DNA of 64,000 bases from Amycolatopsis mediterranei (GTDB taxonomy: Bacteria; Actinomycetota; Actinomycetes; Mycobacteriales; Pseudonocardiaceae), in the NCBI RefSeq assembly GCF_026017845.1, contig NZ_CP100416.1, positions 1,890,100-1,954,099 of the forward strand. The letters are read 5' to 3'. Numbering within the stretch: position 1 is the stretch's first letter; each line of letters starts with the position of its first letter. This document shows, piece after piece, positions 18,743 through 25,821 of the stretch. The notes under the pieces were generated by a model that worked only from the letters and a program-made list of their open reading frames with translations, was not told where the DNA came from and did not search any database. The position numbers and the translations under genes were made by a program.

Positions 18743-18785
18743 CTGTCGGGGGGTGGCGATAGACTGGACCGGGGTCAGCCCCCAG
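18743..18785 (+). promoter_or_regulatory. Element B: RecA-NDp/PafBC-like motif plus hairpin
   Basis: CTGTCGGGG (18743-18751), exactly 8 bases, TAGACT (18760-18765), then CGGGG-TCAG-CCCCC. It has the same geometry as the copies at 327, 56205 and 63856. A 27-codon frame at 18799-18882 (begins MSWGPDGCEK) lies just downstream but has only GTGGGGC as a ribosome site. The next gene is the cimA leader at 19008. Confidence 0.5.
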
Positions 18786-18798
18786 GGTGCGGTGGGGC

Positions 18799-18882
18799 AT
18801 GTCTTGGGGGCCTGATGGCTGTGAAAAGAGTGGAGGGGTGACTCCGCCGCCCTGCTTCCTCGGACAGCGGCAGGCCCGGTGA
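18799..18882 (+). CDS. Possible 27-aa peptide downstream of element B
   Basis: An ATG...TGA frame beginning MSWGPDGCEK starts 34 bases after the element B -10 hexamer. It has two Cys and a Pro-Pro-Pro stretch. Ribosome site is weak and there is no known relative. Reported only because of its position behind a damage-type promoter motif. Confidence 0.15.
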   Translation: MSWGPDGCEKSGGVTPPPCFLGQRQAR

Positions 18883-19007
18883 CACCCTCCGGTGATCGTG
18901 CGGCTCCTTGATCAGGAACTGCAAAACGCATCGGGGAAGCTTCCCGGATGGTGGGAGCTTCGCCCAGCTTCTGGACTTGGCCGCGAATGCTGTGGCATGA
19001 TGCGAGC

Positions 19008-19052
19008 ATGACCAGCTTCGCGATCATTATCGACGAGCGCGCCGGACGATAG
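19008..19052 (+). CDS. cimA leader peptide with three consecutive Ile codons
   Basis: A 14-codon ATG...TAG frame reads MTSFAIIIDERAGR, with ATC-ATT-ATC in a row (19023-19031). A CATGAT -10 (18996-19001) ends six bases before the ATG, so translation probably starts at the transcript end; the -35 (CTGGAC-like, 18971-18976) is weak. Three adjacent Ile codons before a terminator, ahead of a gene of isoleucine synthesis, strongly suggest an isoleucine-sensing attenuator. Confidence 0.75.
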   Translation: MTSFAIIIDERAGR

Positions 19053-19107
19053 CTCCACAAGAGCCCCCGGCGCGCAACCTCTCGCACCCATGCGGGAGGT
19101 TTTTTTG
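19037..19107 (+). promoter_or_regulatory. cimA transcription attenuator
   Basis: Arm 1 GCGCGCCGG (19037-19045), inside the leader peptide, pairs perfectly with CCGGCGCGC (19067-19075). The adjacent terminator AACCTCTCGCA (19076-19086)/TGCGGGAGGTT (19091-19101) has one G-U pair and runs into seven T. The geometry parallels the ilvB leader at 3101-3182. Confidence 0.75.
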
Positions 19108-19143
19108 TTGCCTTGAAACGCCAGGAAACGCTAGGAGAAGACC

Positions 19144-20748
19144 GTGACCCGCAAGGAGCCCGCCGATACTCCGCTCGGCGACGCCTTCCACCTCTACGAC
19201 ACCACCCTGCGCGACGGTGCGCAGCGAGAGGGCATCTCCTACTCCGTCCAGGACAAGCTCGCCGTCGCGCGGCTGCTGGACGAGCTGGGGGTCGGGTTCA
19301 TCGAAGGCGGCTGGCCCGGGGCGCTCCCCAAGGACACCGAATTCTTCGCCCGCGCCGCGAAAGGCGAACTGAAGCTCCACCACGCCGCGCTCGTCGCCTT
19401 CGGCGCGACGCGCAAGGCCGGCACCACCGCCGACGCCGATCCGCAGGTCCGGGCCCTGCTCGACAGCGAAGCGCCGGTCATCACCCTCGTCGCCAAGTCC
19501 GACCTCCGCCACATCGAACGGGCTCTGCGCGTCGATGTCGACGAAGCCTGCGCGATGGTGAAAGACACCGTCGAGTTCCTCACGAAAGAAGGCCGGCGGG
19601 TCTTCCTCGACGCCGAGCACTTCTTCGACGGCTACGCGCATTCCCCCGAGACCTCGCTCCGGGTCCTCGACGCCGCCGCCCACGCGGGCGCCGACGTCCT
19701 CGTGCTCTGCGACACCAACGGCGGCCAGCTGCCGCTCGGGCTCGCCGAGACCGTGCGGGCCGTCAAGGAAAAGACGGGATTCCGGCTCGGGATCCACTGT
19801 CAGGACGACACTTCCTGCGCCGTGGCGAACTCCGTCGCCGCGGTGCAGGCCGGCGTGACGCACGTCCAGTGCACCGCCAACGGTTACGGGGAGCGGGCCG
19901 GCAACGCCGACCTCTTCGCCGTGACGGGAAACCTGGTGACCAAGCTCGGCCTCGACGTCCTCCCGACCGGAGGCGCCGCCGAACTCACCCGGGTCTCCCA
20001 CGCCCTTGCCGAAATCGCCAACCTCGCCCCCTACACCCACCAGGCTTACGTAGGGGCGTCGGCTTTCGCCCACAAGGCGGGACTGCACGCGAGCGCGATC
20101 AAGGTGGATCCGTTGCTGTACAACCACATCGATCCGTCTTCCGTCGGCAACGACATGCGGGTACTGGTCACCGAGATGGCCGGCAGGGCCAGCCTCGAGC
20201 TCAAGGGACGTGAGCTCGGGGTCGACCTTGCCGGCCGGCCCGAAGCGCTGACGAGCGCGATCACCAAGGTCAAGCGGCTCGAGGCCGAAGGCTGGTCCTT
20301 CGAGGCCGCCGACGCCTCCCTGGAGCTCCTGCTGCGCCAGGAGGCCGACGTCCCGGCGGAGGCCCCGTTCGAGCTGGAGTCCTACCGGGTGGTCCTCGAC
20401 CACCGCCCGGACGGCGAGGTCATGGCCGAAGCCACCGTCAAGGTGCACGTCGGCGGGCAACGCGTCATCGCCACCGCCGAGGGCATCGGGCCGGTGCACG
20501 CGCTCGACGCCGCCCTGCGGAAGGCGCTGTCGCCGCACCTGTCCTGGTTGGACAGTGTGGACCTGGCCGACTACAAGGTGCGCATCCTCCAGGGTCACCC
20601 GGGCACCGACGCGGTGACGCGCGTGCTGGTCGAGAGCACCGACGGCGAGCGCGAGTGGACCACCGTGGGCGTGCACGGCAACATCGTCGAGGCCAGCTGG
20701 CTGGCGCTGTGCGACGCGCTCGTGCACAAGAGCACCACCGTGGCCTGA
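19144..20748 (+). CDS. cimA: Citramalate synthase
   Basis: Condenses pyruvate and acetyl-CoA to (R)-citramalate, giving 2-ketobutyrate for isoleucine without threonine. 534 aa, usual for the family. The HMGL-type TIM barrel begins FHLYDTTLRDGAQREGISYSVQDK, whose TTLRDG is the catalytic/metal motif, and has GIHCQDDTSCAVANSVAA and VQCTANGYGERAGNADL. The C-terminal LeuA-type regulatory domain (from about 400) includes VMAEATVKVHVGG and GPVHALDAALRKAL. The long linker sequence and GYGERAGN favour CimA over 2-isopropylmalate synthase. GTG start behind TAGGAGAAG, preceded by the Ile leader and attenuator. Confidence 0.92.
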   Translation: MTRKEPADTPLGDAFHLYDTTLRDGAQREGISYSVQDKLAVARLLDELGVGFIEGGWPGALPKDTEFFARAAKGELKLHHAALVAFGATRKAGTTADADPQVRALLDSEAPVITLVAKSDLRHIERALRVDVDEACAMVKDTVEFLTKEGRRVFLDAEHFFDGYAHSPETSLRVLDAAAHAGADVLVLCDTNGGQLPLGLAETVRAVKEKTGFRLGIHCQDDTSCAVANSVAAVQAGVTHVQCTANGYGERAGNADLFAVTGNLVTKLGLDVLPTGGAAELTRVSHALAEIANLAPYTHQAYVGASAFAHKAGLHASAIKVDPLLYNHIDPSSVGNDMRVLVTEMAGRASLELKGRELGVDLAGRPEALTSAITKVKRLEAEGWSFEAADASLELLLRQEADVPAEAPFELESYRVVLDHRPDGEVMAEATVKVHVGGQRVIATAEGIGPVHALDAALRKALSPHLSWLDSVDLADYKVRILQGHPGTDAVTRVLVESTDGEREWTTVGVHGNIVEASWLALCDALVHKSTTVA

Positions 20749-20826
20749 GTCACGGTGACCCGGGCCGGGGGCTCCACCACCCGGAACCCCCGGAGGTGGC
20801 CGGGCGGGCGCACGTAGACTGGCCGC

Positions 20827-21597
20827 GTGCGCCTAGCCCGAATTGCCCATCCCGGTGGTGTCGCGTTCGCCTCGATCGAAGGCGACGGCGACGACGCCCA
20901 GGTCCTCGAAATCGCCGAGCACCCCTTCGGCCAGCCGAACTTCACCGGCAAGCGGTGGCCGCTGGCCGACGTGCGGCTGCTCGCGCCGATCCTGCCGTCG
21001 AAGGTGATCGCCGTCGGCCGCAACTACGCCAAGCACGCGGCCGAGTTCGGCAACGACGTGCCCGGTGAGCCGATGCTGTTCATCAAGCCGTCGACGACCA
21101 TCATCGGGCCCAACGCGGCCATCCGCCGCCCGTCGGGCATCGGCCGGGTCGACTTCGAGGGCGAGCTCGCGATCGTCATCGGGCAGCCGGTGAAGAACGT
21201 CCCGGCCGCCCGCGCCGCGAGCGTCATCCTCGGCTACACCGTCGCCAACGACGTCAGCGCCCGCGACCTGCAGAAGTCCGACGGCCAGTGGGGCCGCGCC
21301 AAGGGCTTCGACACCTTCTGCCCGATCGGCCCGTGGATCGAGACCTCGATCGACGCCTCCGACCTCTCCCTGCGGGCCGAGGTCGACGGCGAGCTCAAGC
21401 AGGACGGCCGCACGTCCGACCTCGTCCACCGGATCCCCGAGCTGGTCGAGTTCGTCTCCGGCGTCATGACGCTGCTGCCCGGCGACCTCATCCTGACCGG
21501 CACGCCCGAGGGCGTCGGCCCGATCGAGGGCGGCCAGAGCGTCTCGATCACCATCGAAGGCATCGGCACCCTGACCAACCCGGTCGAGGACGTCTAG
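20827..21597 (+). CDS. Fumarylacetoacetate hydrolase-family protein
   Basis: 256 aa. The FAH fold is recognised from VIAVGRNYAKHAAEFGN, then GRVDFEGELAIVIG (Glu-x-Glu metal ligands) and VANDVSARDLQ with the third acidic ligand, then LLPGDLILTGTPEGVGPI. Members hydrolyse or decarboxylate 2-oxo-acid-type substrates; the exact one is unknown. I recall the homologous gene Rv2993c in the same neighbourhood (beside the gltX gene, absent here). The GTG is six bases after a TAGACT -10 (20815-20820), so leaderless translation is likely. Confidence 0.88.
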   Translation: MRLARIAHPGGVAFASIEGDGDDAQVLEIAEHPFGQPNFTGKRWPLADVRLLAPILPSKVIAVGRNYAKHAAEFGNDVPGEPMLFIKPSTTIIGPNAAIRRPSGIGRVDFEGELAIVIGQPVKNVPAARAASVILGYTVANDVSARDLQKSDGQWGRAKGFDTFCPIGPWIETSIDASDLSLRAEVDGELKQDGRTSDLVHRIPELVEFVSGVMTLLPGDLILTGTPEGVGPIEGGQSVSITIEGIGTLTNPVEDV

Positions 21598-21624
21598 ACC
21601 CGCTCGGCCCGGATCGAGCCGCTT

Positions 21625-21659
21625 CACCGAAGGCACCCCATGCCGGGTGGCCTTCGGTG
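21625..21659. terminator. Bidirectional terminator between convergent genes
   Basis: CACCGAAGGCACCC (21625-21638) pairs with GGGTG(g)CCTTCGGTG (21645-21659) with one bulged G. It sits between the ends of the FAH-family gene and the monooxygenase. Confidence 0.75.
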
Positions 21660-21664
21660 GTTCG

Positions 21665-22903
21665 TCAGCGCTGCGCCGGCTCCATCGCCCGTCGCGCGAA
21701 GGCCGGGGCGTGCTCCGGGCGCAGGCCCAGGCCCAGCAAGCGGGCCGGGAAGTACGACAGGCGCGGGAACCGGGCGAACGCCTTGATCATCGGCGCCGGC
21801 GGGCCGTTGCGCTTGCCGCTCATCACCCCGCGCACCACCGTCCGGTGCAGCAGCCGCTGCAGCCCCTGCACCAGCAGCGTCGGCGCGAGGCGGCGCGCGC
21901 GCACCTTCGCCAGCTCGGCCGGCGTCGGACGGCCCCGGCGCAGCGGCTCGGCCAGCAGCGTCGCCGCCGCGACCGCGTCCTGCACCGCCAGGTTGATGCC
22001 CACGCCGCCGATCGGGGACATCGCGTGCGCCGCGTCGCCGATGCACAGCAGCCCGTCGACGTGCCACTGGCGCAGCAGGTTGAGCCGCACGTCGAGGAAC
22101 TTGACGTCGTCCATCGCCGCCAGCTCGTGCACCCGGTCGGTGAACTCGGGGCAGATCTGCGCCACGTTCTCCCGGAACGCCTCGATGCCGTGGGCGCGCA
22201 GGTCTTCGCCCTTCGGCGCGAGGTAGGCGACCTGGTAGAAGTCCGGCCGGGGGAGGGGCACCGCGAAGCGGCGGTCCCGCATCTTCGGCAGCAGCATGGT
22301 GCCCGCTTCGTCGTCGCCGCGCGAGAGCCGGAACCACCAGACGTCGAACGGGCAGTCGTACTCCCGCGGCACCAGGCCGGCCTCGCGGCGGGCCAGCGAC
22401 CAGCGGCCGTCGGCAGCGATGACCAGGTCGGCGCGGATTTCGCCGATTTCCCCGGCGCTCGTGCGGTAGGTGATGCCGGCGACCCGGCCGTGCTCGCGGA
22501 CCAGGCCGGTGCACTCGGTCTCCATCCGCTGGACGAACGTCGGCTCCTTGCGCGCGCTTTCGGCGAGCAGGTCGAGGAAGTCCCACTGCGGCACCATCGC
22601 GATGTAGGGGTGCGCCACCTTCAGCCGGGTGAAGTCGGCCAGTTTCATGAGCTCGCCGTTCTCCTGGGGGAAGCCCGCCGAGGTCAGCTCGCTGTGCGGC
22701 AACGCGTGGAACCGCTCGCCGAGGCCCAGCTCGTCGAGCAGCGTCAACGTCGACGGGTGCACCGTGTCCCCACGGAAGTCGCGCAGGAAATCGGCGTGCT
22801 TCTCCAGCACTGTCACCTCGACGCCGGCCCGGGCCAGCAGCAGCCCCGTGACCATCCCGGCCGGCCCGCCACCGATGACGACGCAGCTCGTGCGCTCGGT
22901 CAT
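21665..22903 (-). CDS. FAD-dependent aromatic-type monooxygenase/oxidoreductase
   Basis: 412 aa of the PHBH-like flavoprotein group. FAD-binding GxGxxG is VIGGGPAGMVTGLLLARAGVEVTVLEKH at the N-terminus; a middle motif RADLVIAADGRWSLAR fits the DG motif, and CIGDAAHAMSPIGGVGINLAVQDAV is the GD/FAD motif near residue 285. The C-terminal helical part may contact membranes. The ATG at 22903 has GGGAG nine bases away; the ATG at 22912 would abut it. A TTATTCA/TGAATAA inverted repeat lies just upstream. Substrate unknown; an RdmE- or ubiquinone-type hydroxylase role is possible. Confidence 0.85.
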   Translation of the reverse strand: MTERTSCVVIGGGPAGMVTGLLLARAGVEVTVLEKHADFLRDFRGDTVHPSTLTLLDELGLGERFHALPHSELTSAGFPQENGELMKLADFTRLKVAHPYIAMVPQWDFLDLLAESARKEPTFVQRMETECTGLVREHGRVAGITYRTSAGEIGEIRADLVIAADGRWSLARREAGLVPREYDCPFDVWWFRLSRGDDEAGTMLLPKMRDRRFAVPLPRPDFYQVAYLAPKGEDLRAHGIEAFRENVAQICPEFTDRVHELAAMDDVKFLDVRLNLLRQWHVDGLLCIGDAAHAMSPIGGVGINLAVQDAVAAATLLAEPLRRGRPTPAELAKVRARRLAPTLLVQGLQRLLHRTVVRGVMSGKRNGPPAPMIKAFARFPRLSYFPARLLGLGLRPEHAPAFARRAMEPAQR

Positions 22904-22917
22904 CTCGACCATCTCCC

Positions 22918-22939
22918 TTATTCATCGCTTGTTGAATAA
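22918..22939. promoter_or_regulatory. Inverted repeat upstream of the monooxygenase
   Basis: TTATTCA (22918-22924) and TGAATAA (22933-22939), 8-bp spacer, in an otherwise GC-rich region. It sits 15-36 bp upstream of the start, where it could overlap the promoter. Looks like a MarR- or TetR-type operator. Confidence 0.5.
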
Positions 22940-23307
22940 CTTGAGGATGCACCCGCGCGGCACCGCCGTCAAGGGGTGTGAGCGGAGATACGCTGATCGG
23001 GCGACGGCCTCGCGTCCACGTCCGGTGGTCGAAAACCGTCCAAACGCGACAGTTGGTCGACGGTGTACCGGCTTCGCGCGGCTTCGGCTGCGGTCTGCGG
23101 AAGTGCCCTTGTGGACGGAGCGGATCCCCAAGCGGGACAAGGGTTTCGCCCGGGAATCGATTGCTGTCCGGGAAGAGCCGGCTCGGCGGGTGCGTGCGGC
23201 CGGATAACCGAATGGGGACGGTACGCCAACTGGGAGTAGAGCCGGTGCGCCGGAACAGGCGAGCGGCAATCACCTCTTTGGCAGCGTCGCGAACGCGGCG
23301 GTTGCCC
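22940..23307. other. Intergenic region without a recognisable gene
   Basis: About 370 bp between the divergent monooxygenase and HAD genes. Short frames here are not conserved-looking and lack ribosome sites. A TAGCCT -10 at its right end (23308-23313) serves the HAD gene. Confidence 0.5.
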
Positions 23308-23319
23308 TAGCCTCACTGG

Positions 23320-24147
23320 GTGGATTTCGCCCTGGCACCCCGGACCCCGTCGCGAACCGCCTCGCCCGCCGCGGCGGCGTCCGAGCCCTGGGCGCCGCCC
23401 GAGCTCCGGCTGGTGTGCCTGGACATCGACGACACGCTCATCGACTGCACCGCGGCGATCCGCCGGAGCCTCCACATCCTCACCGGCCGGGGTGACCTGT
23501 GGCCGTTGTGGGACCTCATCACCGAAGAACACGTCGCCCTCGTCGTCGCGGGCGAACTCGACTACCGGACGATGCACCAGCGGCGCACCGACTGCTTCCT
23601 CGCCGAAATCGGCATCCTCGCCGACGCCGAGCAGGTGAGTTCCTTCGAGCGCCGTCGCCGGGAGCTGCTCGACCACTCGTGGCAGCTGTTCGACGACGTC
23701 CTCGACTGCCTGGAATGGCTGCGCGCCGCCGGCCTGATGCTGGCCGCGGTGACGAACGCCTCGGGTGGCCACCAGCGGAAGAAAATCGCCGACCTGGGCC
23801 TGGCGCCGTTCTTCGATCACGTTGCGATCGCCGGCGAGCTCGGGGTGGCCAAGCCCGACCCGGTGATGTTCCACACGGTGTGCCTGGGACTGGGCTGCGC
23901 CCCGGCCCAGGCGGTCCACGTCGGCGACAAACTGGACACCGACGCGATCGGCGCCCGTGACGCGGGCCTGGGCGCGGTCTGGCTCGACCGCGACCGCATC
24001 GGCGAGCACGCCCCGGAGGGCGTCCACACGGTGGCCGGTCTCGCCGAGCTGCCTGAGCTGCTGGTTTCGGAGTACGCCACGATCGGGGTCCCGGCCCAGC
24101 GTGGCAGTGGCACCCCCGCGTTCACCGTCCGGAACGGCGTGCTCTAG
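23320..24147 (+). CDS. HAD-family hydrolase
   Basis: 275 aa haloacid-dehalogenase phosphatase. Motif I LDIDDTLIDCT (Asp nucleophile), cap domain with DLWPLWDLITEEHV, motif II AVTNASGG, motif III Lys in GVAKPDPVMF, motif IV VGDKLDTDAIGA. Subfamily I with a helical cap; the substrate is probably a small phosphorylated metabolite, not assignable. The GTG lies six bases after a TAGCCT -10, suggesting a leaderless mRNA. Ahead of the two tRNA genes in the same direction. Confidence 0.88.
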   Translation: MDFALAPRTPSRTASPAAAASEPWAPPELRLVCLDIDDTLIDCTAAIRRSLHILTGRGDLWPLWDLITEEHVALVVAGELDYRTMHQRRTDCFLAEIGILADAEQVSSFERRRRELLDHSWQLFDDVLDCLEWLRAAGLMLAAVTNASGGHQRKKIADLGLAPFFDHVAIAGELGVAKPDPVMFHTVCLGLGCAPAQAVHVGDKLDTDAIGARDAGLGAVWLDRDRIGEHAPEGVHTVAGLAELPELLVSEYATIGVPAQRGSGTPAFTVRNGVL

Positions 24148-24197
24148 TATTTCTCCTCGTGCGGTGCTGAACCGGCCCAGCCGGAGCAGTACCTCAC

Positions 24198-24269
24198 TGG
24201 GGTATGGTGTAATTGGCAGCACGACTGGTTCTGGTCCAGTTAGTCTAGGTTCGAGTCCTGGTACCCCAG
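24198..24269 (+). tRNA. tRNA-Gln (CTG anticodon)
   Basis: 72 nt. Acceptor TGGGGTA/TACCCCA with discriminator G; anticodon stem ACTGG/CCAGT with loop TTCTGGT (anticodon CTG); T arm CTAGG-TTCGAGT-CCTGG. CCA is not encoded. Confidence 0.95.
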
Positions 24270-24370
24270 CTGCGGAGAGTGACCCCCCTGCGAAGCGGGA
24301 AATCGCTTCTGGTAGGTTCTCTCCAGCAAGAAAAACCGAAAAGCCCCTGGGAAACCAGGGAAGATCCTAA

Positions 24371-24443
24371 GCCCCCGTCGTCTAGCGGCCTAGGACGCCG
24401 GCCTCTCACGCCGGTAGCGTGGGTTCGAATCCCATCGGGGGTA
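24371..24443 (+). tRNA. tRNA-Glu (CTC anticodon)
   Basis: 73 nt. Acceptor GCCCCCG/CGGGGGT with discriminator A; anticodon loop CCTCTCA between CCGG and CCGG-type arms (anticodon CTC); T arm GGGTTCGAATCCC. It follows tRNA-Gln by about 100 bp and probably shares its transcript. The Gln-Glu pair upstream of hup/leuCD matches the gene order I recall from mycobacteria. Confidence 0.95.
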
Positions 24444-24461
24444 CCAGCAGCATCCACGCAA

Positions 24462-24490
24462 GCGGGATTGACCGAGGTCAGTCCCGCTTT
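24462..24490 (+). terminator. tRNA operon terminator
   Basis: GCGGGATTGACC (24462-24473) pairs with GGTCA-GTCCCGC (24476-24487) followed by TTT, 18 bp after tRNA-Glu. Confidence 0.65.
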
Positions 24491-24841
24491 GTGCTGTGTA
24501 GCTGCCCTGGCGTCGAAGATCCTTTCCGCGGCTCGAGCCGTCTTGGGCAAGTGATCACGGGGTGCTCGTCACCTCATCAGCGGCCCCGTGGACGTGCTTG
24601 GTGAGCGGGTGGGTGTCGAACGTGTCGCTGTCGCGGCCCCGGATCGGTTGCTGTCGATCTCGTCGAACGCGCACTTTTCGATCACCGCCGCTTTCGTGTC
24701 CGGCGCGAGCTGCGGCCGACGGCGTCTTCTGCGGGCACCTTTCGGAGAAGTCGACCAATTGTTCGATTGCCGGGCCTGTCCTGTCCTATGAGGACTTTGC
24801 CGGATCCCGCCGCGACACAACGGAGTTCGAGTGCGCTGTGC
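24491..24841. other. Intergenic region without a recognisable gene
   Basis: About 350 bp between the tRNA terminator and the hup1 promoter. I see no conserved frame, repeat or RNA structure. Confidence 0.45.
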
Positions 24842-24869
24842 TTGGATTTCTTGGGCCCGCAGGTAATAC
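24842..24869 (+). promoter_or_regulatory. hup1 promoter
   Basis: TTGGAT (24842-24847), 16 bp, TAATAC (24864-24869). The same -35/-10 pair, spaced 15 bp, precedes hup2 and hup3. The ~50-nt 5' UTR (GCCGAGATGGGCC ... GTAGTTCCACTTTGGAGGA) is nearly identical to that of hup2. Confidence 0.7.
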
Positions 24870-24925
24870 TCTGCGCGTGTCGGCCGAGATGGGCCTGACT
24901 GGTAGTTCCACTTTGGAGGACTGGA

Positions 24926-25603
24926 ATGACGAACAAGGCCCAGCTGATCGAGGCGCTGTCGGAGCGTCTGGGCGATGACAAGAAGGTGGCTGCGCAGGCC
25001 GTGGACGGCTTGGTGGACATCATCATCCGGACGGTCAACAAGGGCGAGAAGGTCAACATCACCGGCTTCGGGGTGTTCGAGAAGCGCGCTCGCGCCGCTC
25101 GTACGGCGCGGAACCCGCGCACCGGTGAGGCCGTGAAGGTGAAGAAGACCAACGTGCCCGCGTTCCGTGCCGGCACCACGTTCAAGGACGTCATCTCCGG
25201 CACCAAGAAGCTCCCGAAGGCGACCCCGGTCAAGCGGACCGCCACCGGCACGCGGGCGACGGCCACCAAGACCGCTGCGGCCGCCGCGCCGGCCAAGGCC
25301 ACGACGACCCGCACCACCACCCGCGCGGCGGCGGCCAAGCCGGCCGCGACGACCACGCGGACCCGCGCCACCGCGGCGAAGCCGGCCGCCAAGGCGACCG
25401 CCGCCACCAAGCCCGCCGCCACCAAGCCCGCCGCGGCCACGGCGGCGCCGAAGACCACGGCGGCCAAGGCCACCACGGCGAAGGCGACCACCTCGCGGGC
25501 GAAGACGGCCGCCGCCAAGCCGGCCGCGACGAAGACCGCCGCGGCCAAGAAGCCGGCCGCCGCCAAGGCCCCGGCCAAGCGCACCTCGGCCGCCAAGAAG
25601 TAA
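24926..25603 (+). CDS. HU-family histone-like protein, paralogue 1
   Basis: 225 aa nucleoid protein. Residues 1-~92 are a canonical HU domain ([62 protein letters not shown]). The remaining ~130 residues are a Lys/Ala/Thr-rich tail with AAKP/TKTA repeats, like mycobacterial HupB and histone H1. It binds DNA non-specifically in the nucleoid; tails are known targets of lysine modification in relatives. ATG 24926 follows GGAGGA. Almost identical to hup2 (39591-40268, opposite strand), including the 5' UTR. Its 3' end is partly duplicated downstream. Confidence 0.93.
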   Translation: MTNKAQLIEALSERLGDDKKVAAQAVDGLVDIIIRTVNKGEKVNITGFGVFEKRARAARTARNPRTGEAVKVKKTNVPAFRAGTTFKDVISGTKKLPKATPVKRTATGTRATATKTAAAAAPAKATTTRTTTRAAAAKPAATTTRTRATAAKPAAKATAATKPAATKPAAATAAPKTTAAKATTAKATTSRAKTAAAKPAATKTAAAKKPAAAKAPAKRTSAAKK

Positions 25604-25620
25604 CACCGGCGACATCGGAA

Positions 25621-25649
25621 GGGCCCTACGCCGAACCGGCGTAGGGCCC
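25621..25649 (+). terminator. hup1 terminator
   Basis: GGGCCCTACGCCG (25621-25633)/CGGCGTAGGGCCC (25637-25649), perfect stem with 3-nt loop, then TTT. Confidence 0.85.
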
Positions 25650-25736
25650 TTTCGCGTTCGGGAACACGGTCAATAGCGCCAAGGCCCGGCCAAGCGCACC
25701 TCGGCCGCCAAGAAGTAACACCGGCGACATCGGAAG

Positions 25737-25763
25737 GGCCCTACGCCGAGCCGGCGTAGGGCC
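25737..25763. terminator. Duplicated hup1 terminator
   Basis: GGCCCTACGCCG (25737-25748)/CGGCGTAGGGCC (25752-25763) followed by TTT; second copy of the hup1 terminator. It lies 59 bp before the end of the convergent STAND gene, so it may stop transcription from both sides. Confidence 0.75.
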
Positions 25764-25821
25764 TTTCGCGTTCGGGGACACGCTCAAGGCCCCGGCCGAG
25801 CGCTGAACCCGCTGCCGTCGA

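Larger units (their letters stand above)
25561..25805 (+). repeat. Tandem duplication of the hup1 3' end
   Basis: The last ~43 bp of hup1 plus its terminator and flank (25561-25676) are repeated at once (25677-25784) with few changes. A third partial copy (CAAGGCCCCGGCC, 25785-25805) follows. Copy 2 contains the gene's last codons and stop without the gene. Confidence 0.9.

Noticed and set aside
13914..18800. 1628-codon frame antisense to the subtilase and leuB
   Set aside because: Shadow frame: low-complexity Arg/Val/Asp/Gly composition and no domain, while the plus strand has complete catalytic motifs.
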